The notes: generated by a model from the letters alone, not told the origin. DNA of 18,624 nucleotides from Oscillospiraceae bacterium (GCA_020025655.1 JAHHRR010000036.1:1-18624); one strand, 5' to 3'; positions 7,388-15,126 are shown, counted from the first letter of the stretch. Program-made: numbers and translations.

Positions 7388-7415
7388 TTGAAAATAATGC
7401 GGGGTATAGTATAAT
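7388..7415 (+). promoter_or_regulatory. Sigma-A promoter of the hydrolase gene
   Basis: TTGAAA (7388-7393), a 16-base spacer and TATAAT (7410-7415) are present. Transcription would start near 7422, with a leader of about 85 bases containing a small GGCTG/CAGCC hairpin (7442-7456). Confidence 0.65.
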
Positions 7416-7507
7416 AAGGACAGATTTTCGATTGTATAAATGGCTGACAGACAGCCGGATATACAAACGGACATGAACGGAAAAGAAAACTTTCAAGGAG
7501 GATTACA

Positions 7508-8431
7508 ATGTCAGTTCGTGAAATATCATTCCCCTCGGCAAACGGTCGAGATACTATTAAAGCCTGGTCTTACAGCCCGCTGGGACAGCCCAAAGGCATC
7601 ATTCAGATAGTTCATGGATACGGTGAACATTCACGCCGCTATCTGCACATGATTGATAAATTCCAGCAGGCAGGATATGTGGTCTATGCAGACGACCATC
7701 TGGGTCACGGCAAGACCGGCTATGACAGCGGTACGCTTGGAGACCCCCATTCCGGCGGCTATGAGACATATTTGAAGGATGAAAAATCACTGCATGATAT
7801 CGCGGTTAAGGATTACCCGAATATTCCGTATATGATGTTCGGTCACAGCTGGGGCTCATGCCTCGCAAGAGCATATTCTGCATTGTACGGTGATGATATT
7901 CGTGCGGTTATGCTCTGCGGACTCTGCTCACAGTGGGAGGGCTGCGAAAAAGAATATGCAGACCCTGAATTCAGAGCTGCATACGAAGCAGACCCCTATC
8001 AGCCCGCAGGCGAATGGTTCGGTAAGGTGTTCAGCGGCATGACAGACAGAGTTGAAAATCCCAACGGTCCGGCAGACTGGATTGCAAACGACCCCAGAAT
8101 CGTTGCAGATCACGCAGCGGATATGTTCAATACCTTCGACACTACTATTGAACTGCCATGGGATTTTGTACAGCTTTATCATTTCATTGAAAGCCCCGAC
8201 TGGGCAGAAAAGGTGCCGAATAATATCCCGTTCTATCTCATCTCCGGCGATCAGGACCCCTGCGGAAACTACGGTGAGGGACTTTACCATGTGGCAAATA
8301 TGCTTGCAAGAAGCGGAAACAAGATTTCTGTTCATGCCTATTCAGGTTACAGACATGAAATTCATAACGAGCTTGCCATAAGAGACGAGGTAATTGACGG
8401 ACTTATAGCTTTTGCAGATTCCGCACTGTAA
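7508..8431 (+). CDS. Alpha/beta hydrolase, monoacylglycerol lipase/lysophospholipase-like
   Basis: This 307-residue cytoplasmic enzyme probably cleaves a lipid or other ester. It has the serine-hydrolase lipase pattern of the Hydrolase_4 family: oxyanion region IVHGYGEHSRRY, the YADDHLGHGKT segment, nucleophile elbow GHSWGS with Ser114, acid in SGDQDP (Asp250) and catalytic His in GYRHEIHNE (His283). No signal peptide is present. AAGGAGG lies before ATG 7508. The coiled-coil gene starts 66 bases after the stop with no obvious terminator between, so the two may be cotranscribed. The natural substrate cannot be told from sequence; monoglyceride or lysophospholipid cleavage is the family expectation. 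Confidence 0.85.
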   Translation: MSVREISFPSANGRDTIKAWSYSPLGQPKGIIQIVHGYGEHSRRYLHMIDKFQQAGYVVYADDHLGHGKTGYDSGTLGDPHSGGYETYLKDEKSLHDIAVKDYPNIPYMMFGHSWGSCLARAYSALYGDDIRAVMLCGLCSQWEGCEKEYADPEFRAAYEADPYQPAGEWFGKVFSGMTDRVENPNGPADWIANDPRIVADHAADMFNTFDTTIELPWDFVQLYHFIESPDWAEKVPNNIPFYLISGDQDPCGNYGEGLYHVANMLARSGNKISVHAYSGYRHEIHNELAIRDEVIDGLIAFADSAL

Positions 8432-8497
8432 AAGGTCAGAACTTAAAACAGGCAGAGATGCGCATTTAACGGCTGCATTTCGGAAAGGAGCCGGAAT

Positions 8498-9430
8498 ATG
8501 ACTGTTGATGAAAGGCTCAGAAAGCTTCAGGAGCAGATTTTGAATAAGCGCTCAGTTGAGGCAAAGCTTAAAGAACTGCATTCACAGCAGGACTCTATGG
8601 AAAAAGAGCTCAGAGAACTTAAAAAAATCATGTGGGTTGAACAGGCTGATGTTGATAAGCTTGAAAAGACTTCACTTACGTCTGTTTTCTACACAATACT
8701 GGGCAAAAAGGATGATAAGCTTCAGAAAGAAAAGGCTGAGGCCTATGCAGCAAAGCTTAAATACGACTCTGCATTTCAGGAAGCTGAGCTTGTAAAGGAA
8801 GATATAGGCAGATTTGAGGCAGAAATCAGCGCAATTTCCGGAGCGGAAAAAGAGTATGAAAAGCTGCTCGACGAAAAGCTTAGGGATCTTAAAACAAGCG
8901 GTTCTGCTGCCGGTGAAGAGATTTTCCGTGTTGAAGAACAGATCGTTTCTCACGAAAATCAGAAGAAGGAAATCAGTGAGGCTGTTTCGGCAGGCAAGCG
9001 GGCGCTGAATACAACTAACCGTATTTTATCCAGTTTGGATGATGCAGAGGGCTGGGGAATATATGATATGATTGGCGGCGGCCTTATATCTGGCATAGCA
9101 AAGCACAGCCACCTTGACGATGCTCAGGCGGAGGTTCAGATGCTGCGCAGTGAGCTGAGAGAGTTTAAGACAGAGCTTTCAGACGTAACAATCAGTGCCG
9201 ACGTTCAAATAAGCATAGACGGATTTTTAAGATTTGCCGACTACTTCTTTGACGGCCTTATTGCCGACTGGGCAGTTATGGACAGTATAAACAGGTCGCA
9301 GGCTGACGTAACAAAGACTAAAGCGCAGATACTCAAGGTGCTCGATGAGCTGGAAAACCTCAGCAGGCATGAAGACCTTGAAATAGCTCAGCTGAATGAG
9401 CGGAAAAAGAATCTGATTTTAAATTCATAA
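8498..9430 (+). CDS. Conserved cytoplasmic coiled-coil protein of unknown function
   Basis: This 310-residue protein has no signal peptide or clear membrane helix. It is dominated by charged heptad-like helices (about residues 1-58, 72-165 and 205-230). Two non-helical landmarks interrupt them: SLTSVFYTILGKKDDKLQKEK (about 59-79) and GWGIYDMIGGGLISGIAKHSHLDDA (about 185-209), which is rich in glycine. I believe proteins with this layout are widespread uncharacterised Firmicute proteins, but I cannot name a function. AAAGGAG precedes ATG 8498. It follows the hydrolase gene closely and is followed by a strong terminator, so it is probably the last gene of that transcript. Confidence 0.75.
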   Translation: MTVDERLRKLQEQILNKRSVEAKLKELHSQQDSMEKELRELKKIMWVEQADVDKLEKTSLTSVFYTILGKKDDKLQKEKAEAYAAKLKYDSAFQEAELVKEDIGRFEAEISAISGAEKEYEKLLDEKLRDLKTSGSAAGEEIFRVEEQIVSHENQKKEISEAVSAGKRALNTTNRILSSLDDAEGWGIYDMIGGGLISGIAKHSHLDDAQAEVQMLRSELREFKTELSDVTISADVQISIDGFLRFADYFFDGLIADWAVMDSINRSQADVTKTKAQILKVLDELENLSRHEDLEIAQLNERKKNLILNS

Positions 9431-9455
9431 GATGGTGCTAAGTGTTTTAAAGCAG

Positions 9456-9489
9456 CAGCCGGAGGATAAAATATCCTCCGGCTGTTTTT
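9456..9489 (+). terminator. Terminator after the coiled-coil gene
   Basis: CAGCCGGAGGATA (9456-9468) pairs with its complement at 9472-9484 around AAA, giving 13 base pairs followed by five T (9485-9489). It lies between convergent genes. Confidence 0.88.
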
Positions 9490-9511
9490 GCAGATAAAAT
9501 ATAAAACTATA

Positions 9512-10852
9512 TCAGCCTTTAGGGCCGAGCTTTTCAGCCACCATGGATATCATGGCATCATCAAGAAGCCGGTCGGGCTTAAATACCAGAATAGTATCAT
9601 CCCAGCATACAAGATAATTCGGTTCTAACTTACCGTAACCGTTAAGCTGCCAGACTTCATTGGCGTTCCACGGAGCGGAATCGGCAGGCTCGTAAACATA
9701 GGCAGGTGCTGTGTCACCGTCATACTGACCGTGTTTGTCATAGAAATGCAGCAGTTTATTGAGACATGGCTTATAAAGCGGTGAGAAATGAACATCCAGA
9801 ACCTGATAACTGAGTGAGCAATCATTATTCCGGGGAGCGTTACCTGCGTGCGTATCGGAAAACTCTGTATTTGTAAGCAGAAAAGAGGAACTTCGTCTTA
9901 GCTGTTTAAGAGATTCAGGCTGGGGAATACCGCTGAGCATTTCTGCCGTGACGGCTGTTTCCTCATAGCTTTCGGGTGCTGTATTGCGGCGGACGTGACC
10001 TGCGACAAACAGCATAAGGCCTGCAAAAGCTGCACAGATAACAACATCCACCAAAAGCGTGATAATGATGTTTTCGGACTTTGAAATCTTCCTCTTTTTA
10101 AGCGCCAGCCGTACTCCGTTTACAAGCAGAACCACTATAAAGGCAGACAGAACGCTTATAAACAAAGCGGGATTGCGGGATGTAAGCAGGATATATGCCA
10201 TGCCTGCTATGAGTATCAGAAAAACGGTACCGATGAATTTATTATAACCATGGGTAGCAGGAAGTGCTTCGCCCATATCCGCAGCAGCTCTGGCACGCTT
10301 TTTCCAGATATACCATGTGGAAAGGTCCAGAAGCACATAAATCAGCAGAAGTACAGACACAACACCGAGAACCAGCTGAGCCGGTGATGCCAGAAATTCT
10401 ATGGTGTTAAAGCGGAAAAAGGATATGTACGTATGCAGATTAAAAAGGATGAATCCCAGAAGAACCAGCCAGCAGATTACAAACTGCTTTGAAGAACGCT
10501 CCAGCATTTCAAGCTCAGTCTGCGGATCGGTATGAATCGGCACAGGGTCCTCTTTTTCGTTTACGAAAACCAGCATTTTGGCATTGTTTGCAGCCAGATG
10601 CCAGCCGCTGTGGTCGCAGAAATCCTGAAAAGTTTCCTGATCTTCGCCGGGCTCAGGATCAAAAGCGGATGCGGTAGGGTAGTAGAGAACCGAATAATGG
10701 ACACTCTTAGGTTCGCTTTTCTCATAATGATAGCCGAAAGTGTCAATCTTTTTGAGCATCCAGCCCTTTTTTGCCATTCGTTCAAGATACTTTTCCATAC
10801 CCGTAATATCGTAAAAGGAAAACAGCGGAAACTGCCATTTATTTGATTTCAT
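9512..10852 (-). CDS. DUF2812 membrane protein, PadR partner
   Basis: This 446-residue membrane protein begins with a DUF2812-type cytoplasmic domain (about residues 1-100, with FSFYDITGMEKYLERMAKKGW and FCDHSGWHLAANN). Five predicted membrane helices follow, at about 124-145, 155-180, 206-224, 229-250 and 262-286. After them comes an extracytoplasmic tail of about 160 residues that I do not recognise. DUF2812 genes regularly sit beside PadR regulators, and here ATGA (10852-10849) overlaps the PadR stop, so the two are translated together. A role in membrane-stress response is a plausible inference, but the biochemical activity is unknown. GGAGGG lies before the ATG. Confidence 0.82.
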   Translation of the reverse strand: MKSNKWQFPLFSFYDITGMEKYLERMAKKGWMLKKIDTFGYHYEKSEPKSVHYSVLYYPTASAFDPEPGEDQETFQDFCDHSGWHLAANNAKMLVFVNEKEDPVPIHTDPQTELEMLERSSKQFVICWLVLLGFILFNLHTYISFFRFNTIEFLASPAQLVLGVVSVLLLIYVLLDLSTWYIWKKRARAAADMGEALPATHGYNKFIGTVFLILIAGMAYILLTSRNPALFISVLSAFIVVLLVNGVRLALKKRKISKSENIIITLLVDVVICAAFAGLMLFVAGHVRRNTAPESYEETAVTAEMLSGIPQPESLKQLRRSSSFLLTNTEFSDTHAGNAPRNNDCSLSYQVLDVHFSPLYKPCLNKLLHFYDKHGQYDGDTAPAYVYEPADSAPWNANEVWQLNGYGKLEPNYLVCWDDTILVFKPDRLLDDAMISMVAEKLGPKG

Positions 10853-11172
10853 TTATTTCCCTCCTCCGGGAATGCCCGGCGGTAATCAGCCGCCTGCATA
10901 TTCAGCCGCTCATAGTCTTTTGCTAAAATATCCCTGCCCTTATCGGTGAGAATGTAGCTTCTGCGGCGGCCTTCCACTTTCGTTTCACGAATCATGTCAT
11001 CTTCAAGGAACTGATCCAGCAGATTATACAGGGTTCCGGAGCCGACCTGAACACGACCTCCGGTCATTTCAGGCACCTTATCCATAACATCTATTCCACA
11101 GCACTCATCCTTCAAACACAGCAGAATATAAAACATCTGCTCTGTAAGTGTTTGGAATTTTACTCGTGCCAC
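10849..11172 (-). CDS. PadR-family transcriptional repressor
   Basis: This 107-residue small regulator has the PadR winged helix: LTEQMFYILLCLKDECCGIDVMDKV, the recognition region VGSGTLYNLLDQFLEDDMI and the wing EGRRRSYILTDKGRDIL. The C-terminal dimer helix is short, as in the compact PadR group. The start is GTG at 11172, supported by AAAGGAGGAG about seven bases upstream; no ATG fits. It is the first gene of a two-gene unit with the DUF2812 protein. Two inverted repeats in its own promoter region suggest it represses itself and its partner until a ligand or stress releases it. Confidence 0.87.
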   Translation of the reverse strand: MARVKFQTLTEQMFYILLCLKDECCGIDVMDKVPEMTGGRVQVGSGTLYNLLDQFLEDDMIRETKVEGRRRSYILTDKGRDILAKDYERLNMQAADYRRAFPEEGNK

Positions 11173-11192
11173 AGTGAATCTCCTCCTTTGTC

Positions 11193-11244
11193 GAATATCG
11201 ATATTCTATGGCTGAAGTATACTATCGATATTCGATATTGTCAA
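11193..11244 (-). promoter_or_regulatory. PadR promoter with two candidate operators
   Basis: On the minus strand, TTGACA (11244-11239), a 17-base spacer and TATACT (11221-11216) form a near-consensus promoter starting near 11209. The spacer contains TATCGA-n3-TCGATA (11223-11237). Just downstream of the start point is the perfect 14-base palindrome GAATATCGATATTC (11193-11206). Both share the ATATCGAT core, as expected for sites bound by the same dimer. Confidence 0.72.
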
Positions 11245-11307
11245 GCAGGGAGAGAAATATTTAAGATTTTTTCGGCCTGTTGAAATTACCATTCGCTAAA
11301 AGGCATG

Positions 11308-11334
11308 AAAAAGCGCACCGTCCATGCGGTGCGC
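11308..11334 (-). terminator. Terminator after the nuclease gene
   Basis: On the minus strand GCGCACCG pairs with CGGTGCGC (8 base pairs, 6-base loop), followed by five T (11312-11308). It separates the nuclease gene from the PadR promoter. Confidence 0.82.
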
Positions 11335-11358
11335 CTTTGGCAGGTATTTATGAGCTGC

Positions 11359-12336
11359 TCAGGGATTGCAGTTTTTGCAGGGCTGATAGCCCTGTGCTAT
11401 AAGCTCGTCACGGGAGCCTGTATACTCGGATTTATTGCTCTGACTTATACTGTCTGCACGTGAGCAGTCGGGCGAATGAAATTTCATTGATTTTGTGTTC
11501 AGAATGTAGCTTGCGGCAGCTTCTGCGCTGTCTTTTTCATCTGCATCAAATGAATTTGCGGGAGCTTCGGGAGCGGGAGATGACCAGATTACTGGCTTTG
11601 CGGCGGGTACGGAGGCATCGGCCCTGCTTTCTCCGGTTGCATAATCAATGGCTATACCCGGCTGAGCGTTGTAGGCAAAGACGCAGAAGCATACTCCTTC
11701 GCCGGCGTCCTCCACAGACCAGCCTTCCATAAGCACTCCGGACGCCACAAGATTATCTCCCTCGAATACGGGCGTAACTCTGTACATAACATGATTTCCG
11801 GTTTCTTTTACATAATCGGCAACCTTGTTTTCCAGAGACAGCATACCTGAAATGTTCAGAAAACGGGTTCCTGTAATCAGATTCTCCACATTTGCATTTT
11901 CACCGCTTAACTGATATCCGATTAAATGACAGCGGTTGTAAAGATACTTACCGTCCACGTTGTCATACTTTATAAGCTGCCAGCCGCTGGGCTTTACCAT
12001 TCCTATATTGCCACGCTCTTCAACCGGCATCAGATCCTGACCGATGCAGGCAAAAGCAGTTCCGCATCTGCCCAGCTCGTCCAGCTCGTGATACTCTTCA
12101 AATGAATCTATGCTCAGCTCTTTAAGGGTGAAGAAGGGAAAGTTCCCGTTTACCTCGACCAATGGCGTTCCGTCAAACTCCGGTATCTGCGACAGGTCAA
12201 ACTCTTCTGCACCGTTTTCCTGCTCAGCCTGAAGCTCAGGGGAGGGAAGCGGAGCTTCCGTCTGGGGAGTGTAGCCCGTTAAAACAGAAAACGAAAGAAT
12301 AACTACTGTCAGCAGGCTCAAAAGCTTTTTGCTCAT
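11359..12336 (-). CDS. Exported DNA/RNA non-specific endonuclease
   Basis: This 325-residue protein probably degrades nucleic acid outside the cell. ATG 12336 (GAGG nine bases upstream) is preferred over an in-frame TTG at 12351. It opens with an export signal MSKKLLSLLTVVILSFSVLTGY. The beta-beta-alpha-metal nuclease core has YNRCHLIGYQLSGENANVENLITGTRFLN (about residues 133-161), with His137 as the likely catalytic base and the asparagines as metal ligands; it corresponds to the DRGH motif of EndA-type nucleases. After a Pro/Ala-rich linker, the C-terminal domain (about 277-325) has the cysteine/histidine pattern of small metal-binding modules (FHSPDC, CKNC) often attached to such nucleases. 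The expected lipobox cysteine after LTG is Tyr22. Confidence 0.85.
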   Translation of the reverse strand: MSKKLLSLLTVVILSFSVLTGYTPQTEAPLPSPELQAEQENGAEEFDLSQIPEFDGTPLVEVNGNFPFFTLKELSIDSFEEYHELDELGRCGTAFACIGQDLMPVEERGNIGMVKPSGWQLIKYDNVDGKYLYNRCHLIGYQLSGENANVENLITGTRFLNISGMLSLENKVADYVKETGNHVMYRVTPVFEGDNLVASGVLMEGWSVEDAGEGVCFCVFAYNAQPGIAIDYATGESRADASVPAAKPVIWSSPAPEAPANSFDADEKDSAEAAASYILNTKSMKFHSPDCSRADSISQSNKSEYTGSRDELIAQGYQPCKNCNP

Positions 12337-12371
12337 ATTCAGCGACCTCAATTCTTCAAATAGATAAAAAT

Positions 12372-12399
12372 ATTATATCATATCTTCGGGCATTTTCAA
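12372..12399 (-). promoter_or_regulatory. Sigma-A promoter of the nuclease gene
   Basis: On the minus strand TTGAAA (12399-12394), a 16-base spacer ending in TGA and TATAAT (12377-12372) are present. Transcription would start near 12365, about 29 bases before the start codon. Confidence 0.7.
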
Positions 12400-12490
12400 A
12401 AAAATACTGCCGATTACTGCGGCATTTTAAGGAATAGGACACAGAAAATGAAAATTATTCAAAAAATTGGTATTTCAGTGTATTATACTG

Positions 12491-12519
12491 TTGACATTTG
12501 CAAATTTATTTTGTATAAT
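12491..12519 (+). promoter_or_regulatory. Consensus sigma-A promoter of the tRNA gene
   Basis: Perfect TTGACA (12491-12496), a 17-base spacer and perfect TATAAT (12514-12519) lie 18 bases upstream of the mature tRNA 5' end. A full consensus fits a highly expressed stable RNA. Confidence 0.88.
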
Positions 12520-12537
12520 AACAAAGTTCTTTTATGT

Positions 12538-12622
12538 GGGGGAATTCCCGAGCGGCCAAAGGGGACAGACTGTAAATCTGCTGGCGATGCCTTCGATGGT
12601 TCGAATCCATCTTCCCCCACCA
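12538..12622 (+). tRNA. tRNA-Tyr (anticodon GTA)
   Basis: The gene is 85 bases including an encoded CCA. The acceptor stem is GGGGGAA with TTCCCCC and the discriminator is A. The D-arm is CCC...GGG, the anticodon loop CTGTAAA gives GTA, the long variable arm is GGC-GAT-GCC, and the T-arm is GATGG-TTCGAAT-CCATC. The long variable arm and GTA anticodon identify bacterial tRNA-Tyr. The outermost anticodon-stem pair (27-43) reads A-C rather than a standard pair. It appears to be a single-gene transcript. Confidence 0.95.
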
Positions 12623-12627
12623 CTTTT

Positions 12628-12663
12628 TACCTCAATCGATGCAGTTCGATTGAGGTATTTTTT
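12628..12663 (+). terminator. Terminator of the tRNA-Tyr transcript
   Basis: TACCTCAATCG (12628-12638) pairs with CGATTGAGGTA (12647-12657) around an 8-base loop, followed by six T (12658-12663). Confidence 0.88.
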
Positions 12664-12683
12664 ATATTTTATAATGCAAAGCA

Positions 12684-12722
12684 CCCATGATGCAGTTTGA
12701 TACTGTACATCATGGGCTTTTT
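12684..12722 (+). terminator. Second terminator-like hairpin after tRNA-Tyr
   Basis: CCCATGATG (12684-12692) pairs with CATCATGGG (12708-12716), and inside it CAGT pairs with ACTG. CTTTTT follows. It lies 20 bases beyond the first terminator and would act as a backup stop. Confidence 0.7.
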
Positions 12723-12808
12723 ATTTTAGCGGCCGAATTCTTTAACTGAGCGCTCAGAGCTTCTTTTCAGCAGGCTTTTCCGGAAGTATACAAAATCTAT
12801 ACATTAGA

Positions 12809-12840
12809 TTGACAGAAACGATACAAGTAAGGCTTAATAT
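12809..12840 (+). promoter_or_regulatory. Candidate promoter and regulatory box of the large binding-protein gene
   Basis: TTGACA (12809-12814) is followed by the box GATACAAGTAAGGCTTA (12820-12836). The nearest -10-like sequence TAATAT (12835-12840) is 20 bases away, longer than normal. A very similar box precedes the VanZ-like gene. Upstream, CTGAGCGCTCAG (12746-12757) is a perfect palindrome that could be an operator. The gap from 12723 to 12927 holds no gene. Confidence 0.4.
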
Positions 12841-12927
12841 AAATATAAAATATAAGTAATGATGCAACAAAATGAAATTACTTACGTTATTATTAGTAAG
12901 CATAAAATAAAAGAAAGGAAGAATAAA

Positions 12928-15126
12928 ATGAAAAGAAGTAAACTCAGGGTATTTGTTAGTTTCCTGCTGGTGATTTCGGCGATATTTTCGCTCTGTGCCT
13001 GCGGAAATAAGGACGGAAGTGAGATCAAAAATGAAAAGACAGAGATAATCCCTGTTGAAGCAAAAACGGATACAATACAGGGCTGGATAAGCACAGAGAT
13101 TGAAACACCTGAATGGATGCCGAACATGGAGTTTATACGAGATGCGGACACTAAGGGTGACAGCGTTTACATTTTGCAGGAAACCACAGGAAATGTTGCG
13201 GTTTACGACTCCGTAAATGACAGCTGGGATAAGATAGAGCTTAATAAAGAGCTTCTGAATGGAAAGTATTTAATGTCAATTTCGGTTGCGGCTGATTCTT
13301 TATGGATTTCTCTTACGGAAGACAGGCCCGATTCTCAGATGTACGGTCAGCTGCTATATGTGAATATGCTCAGCGGTGAGCAGAAGTGCGCAGATATAAA
13401 AGTAGCGGGCGGCCTTTCCACCGAAGCTGTGGGAACAGCGGAGCTTGCTCCGCTGCTGGCGCTGGATAATGATGCTGCAATGCTTATATGCAATGAAACG
13501 GCTTACATAGTCGATGCAAACGGCGAAGTGATTTCAAAAACACCGATGTCTGCATCAACAGGCGGATGTATCCGTATGAATGACAGACCTTTCCTCAGAA
13601 CTCAGGACGGCCTGAGAGAGCTTTTATATGACGGCAGCAGCGTAAGCCTTGCGGGAAGCATAAATCTGCCTGAAAATGCATGGGCCAGCTATAACAGCAA
13701 TGCAGGACATATGCTGTATGAAGATAGAGAAGTTGTGTACAGCTTCAATCCCGAAAATCAGCAAAAGGAAAAAATGTTTGACTGGATGGATACGGCACTC
13801 AGCCTTGCAAATAAATCTCCGATGTGCGGCTTTGAAAACTCTGAGGGCAGCTTCGTAAACTTCAGCAGCCCCATGACAATTATAAAGCCCGGGCAGGTGC
13901 CTAAAAAAGATAAGCTGGTTATGGCGGTTTTTCGTGACGGAACCAGCGGAGACTATGCGTCAGGTTATTACGGATATTCAGCCACAACTGATTTACTGGA
14001 TGGAATCATCAGGTTTAATAATTCAGACCCCGAGTACAAAATAGAACTTAAACCTGTAACTTTCTCCGGCGAATCGGAAAGAACAAAGGTTCTTATGGAG
14101 CTTGCCACCGGCAGCGGTGTAGACCTTATAGATACAAGCATACTGCCTGCGAGAGCAGTGGGAAGCGAAATGCTTCAGGATATGCTGCCGTTTCTGGATG
14201 AAGATAAAGACCTGAGCAGAGAAAGCTTCATACCGTCGCTTTTTAATGCAATGCTCCGTGACGGCGGACTGTATGAATATACTACCCGCTATACATTGCT
14301 GACGTTAATAACTCATGATGAGTTCTATACAACTAAGGAGGACTGGACCGCTGAGGGAATATGCCGGCTTATAGCTGAAAATCCGGATATGTATGCTATC
14401 CAGCATAATATGAACAAGCAATATCAGACCCGACAGTTCGCACTTGCCGCCACGGCGGAATTTATAGACAGAGAGAATAACTGCTGCAGCTTCGATTCGC
14501 CTGTTTTTGCGAGCTGGCTTGAACTTTTAAAGCAGCTTCCTGACACACAGGAATGGGAAGGCTCACGTCCTGAGGTTTTTGATATCTGCTATGACTATGC
14601 CTCAAGTGCCGGCTGGGTGTGCAGCAGCTCAATGGACGGAGACTATGTGGCAGCAGGATTTCCCGGCGCAAAGGGAACAGGTTCATACTTTGTTTCACTC
14701 AACGCAGGTAAGAATACAGGCTATGGCCTGACTTTGGGCAGCAACACAAGAGTGGGAATTATGGCATCAAGCGAAAAGAAGGATGGTGCATGGAGGTTTG
14801 TAAAGACCCTGATGCAGAACCCCGGCTTTTACGGAATTTCCGGCGGAATACCTATACTGAAGGATGCTTTCGAGAGAGAAGTTGAGGCGGAAAGATGCGA
14901 TAAGATCATAGATGAGCGTTTTAACTACCCTGTATTCAGCGAGAAGGATGCGGAGATGTTTAAAGAGCAGGTCTACAATACGGATAAAATCTGCAGCTCG
15001 GATGAGGTGCTTCTCGATACTGTGATTACGGAAATAAATGCTTTCTTAGGCGGCAAAGGTACAGCGGAGGAAGCCGCAAGCCAGATTCAGAGCAGAGTCA
15101 GCCTTTATCTCTCAGAGCAGGGGTAA
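12928..15126 (+). CDS. Large solute-binding lipoprotein with propeller-like N-terminal half
   Basis: This 732-residue surface lipoprotein starts at ATG 12928 (AAGGAAG upstream), which gives MKRSKLRVFV and the lipobox LCAC with Cys25. Earlier in-frame codons lack a ribosome binding site. Residues of about 50-320 look like beta-propeller repeats (for example GDSVYILQETTGNVAVYDS, DSLWISLTEDR, NETAYIVDANGEVISK). From about residue 330, the pattern changes to a family 1 (sugar-type) solute-binding protein: LLDGIIRFNNSDPEYKIELKPV, LMELATGSGVDLIDT, later RVGIMASSEKKDGAWRFVKTLM and GGIPILKDAF. It is larger than ordinary binding proteins of about 400-550 residues. No permease or ATPase genes are nearby, so it either works with a distant transporter or senses rather than imports. 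Confidence 0.75.
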   Translation: MKRSKLRVFVSFLLVISAIFSLCACGNKDGSEIKNEKTEIIPVEAKTDTIQGWISTEIETPEWMPNMEFIRDADTKGDSVYILQETTGNVAVYDSVNDSWDKIELNKELLNGKYLMSISVAADSLWISLTEDRPDSQMYGQLLYVNMLSGEQKCADIKVAGGLSTEAVGTAELAPLLALDNDAAMLICNETAYIVDANGEVISKTPMSASTGGCIRMNDRPFLRTQDGLRELLYDGSSVSLAGSINLPENAWASYNSNAGHMLYEDREVVYSFNPENQQKEKMFDWMDTALSLANKSPMCGFENSEGSFVNFSSPMTIIKPGQVPKKDKLVMAVFRDGTSGDYASGYYGYSATTDLLDGIIRFNNSDPEYKIELKPVTFSGESERTKVLMELATGSGVDLIDTSILPARAVGSEMLQDMLPFLDEDKDLSRESFIPSLFNAMLRDGGLYEYTTRYTLLTLITHDEFYTTKEDWTAEGICRLIAENPDMYAIQHNMNKQYQTRQFALAATAEFIDRENNCCSFDSPVFASWLELLKQLPDTQEWEGSRPEVFDICYDYASSAGWVCSSSMDGDYVAAGFPGAKGTGSYFVSLNAGKNTGYGLTLGSNTRVGIMASSEKKDGAWRFVKTLMQNPGFYGISGGIPILKDAFEREVEAERCDKIIDERFNYPVFSEKDAEMFKEQVYNTDKICSSDEVLLDTVITEINAFLGGKGTAEEAASQIQSRVSLYLSEQG

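Noticed and set aside
12408..12428. Small hairpin TGCCG/CGGCA upstream of the nuclease promoter
   Set aside because: It is only five base pairs with a seven-base loop. It lies upstream of the nuclease promoter and no gene ends there, so no role can be supported.
12448..12690. 80-codon plus-strand frame over the tRNA
   Set aside because: It runs straight through the tRNA-Tyr gene and its promoter and has no ribosome binding site.
12730..12739. GCGGCCGAATTC resembling a cloning linker
   Set aside because: It is not a full NotI site, and no vector sequence surrounds it; it is most likely chance.
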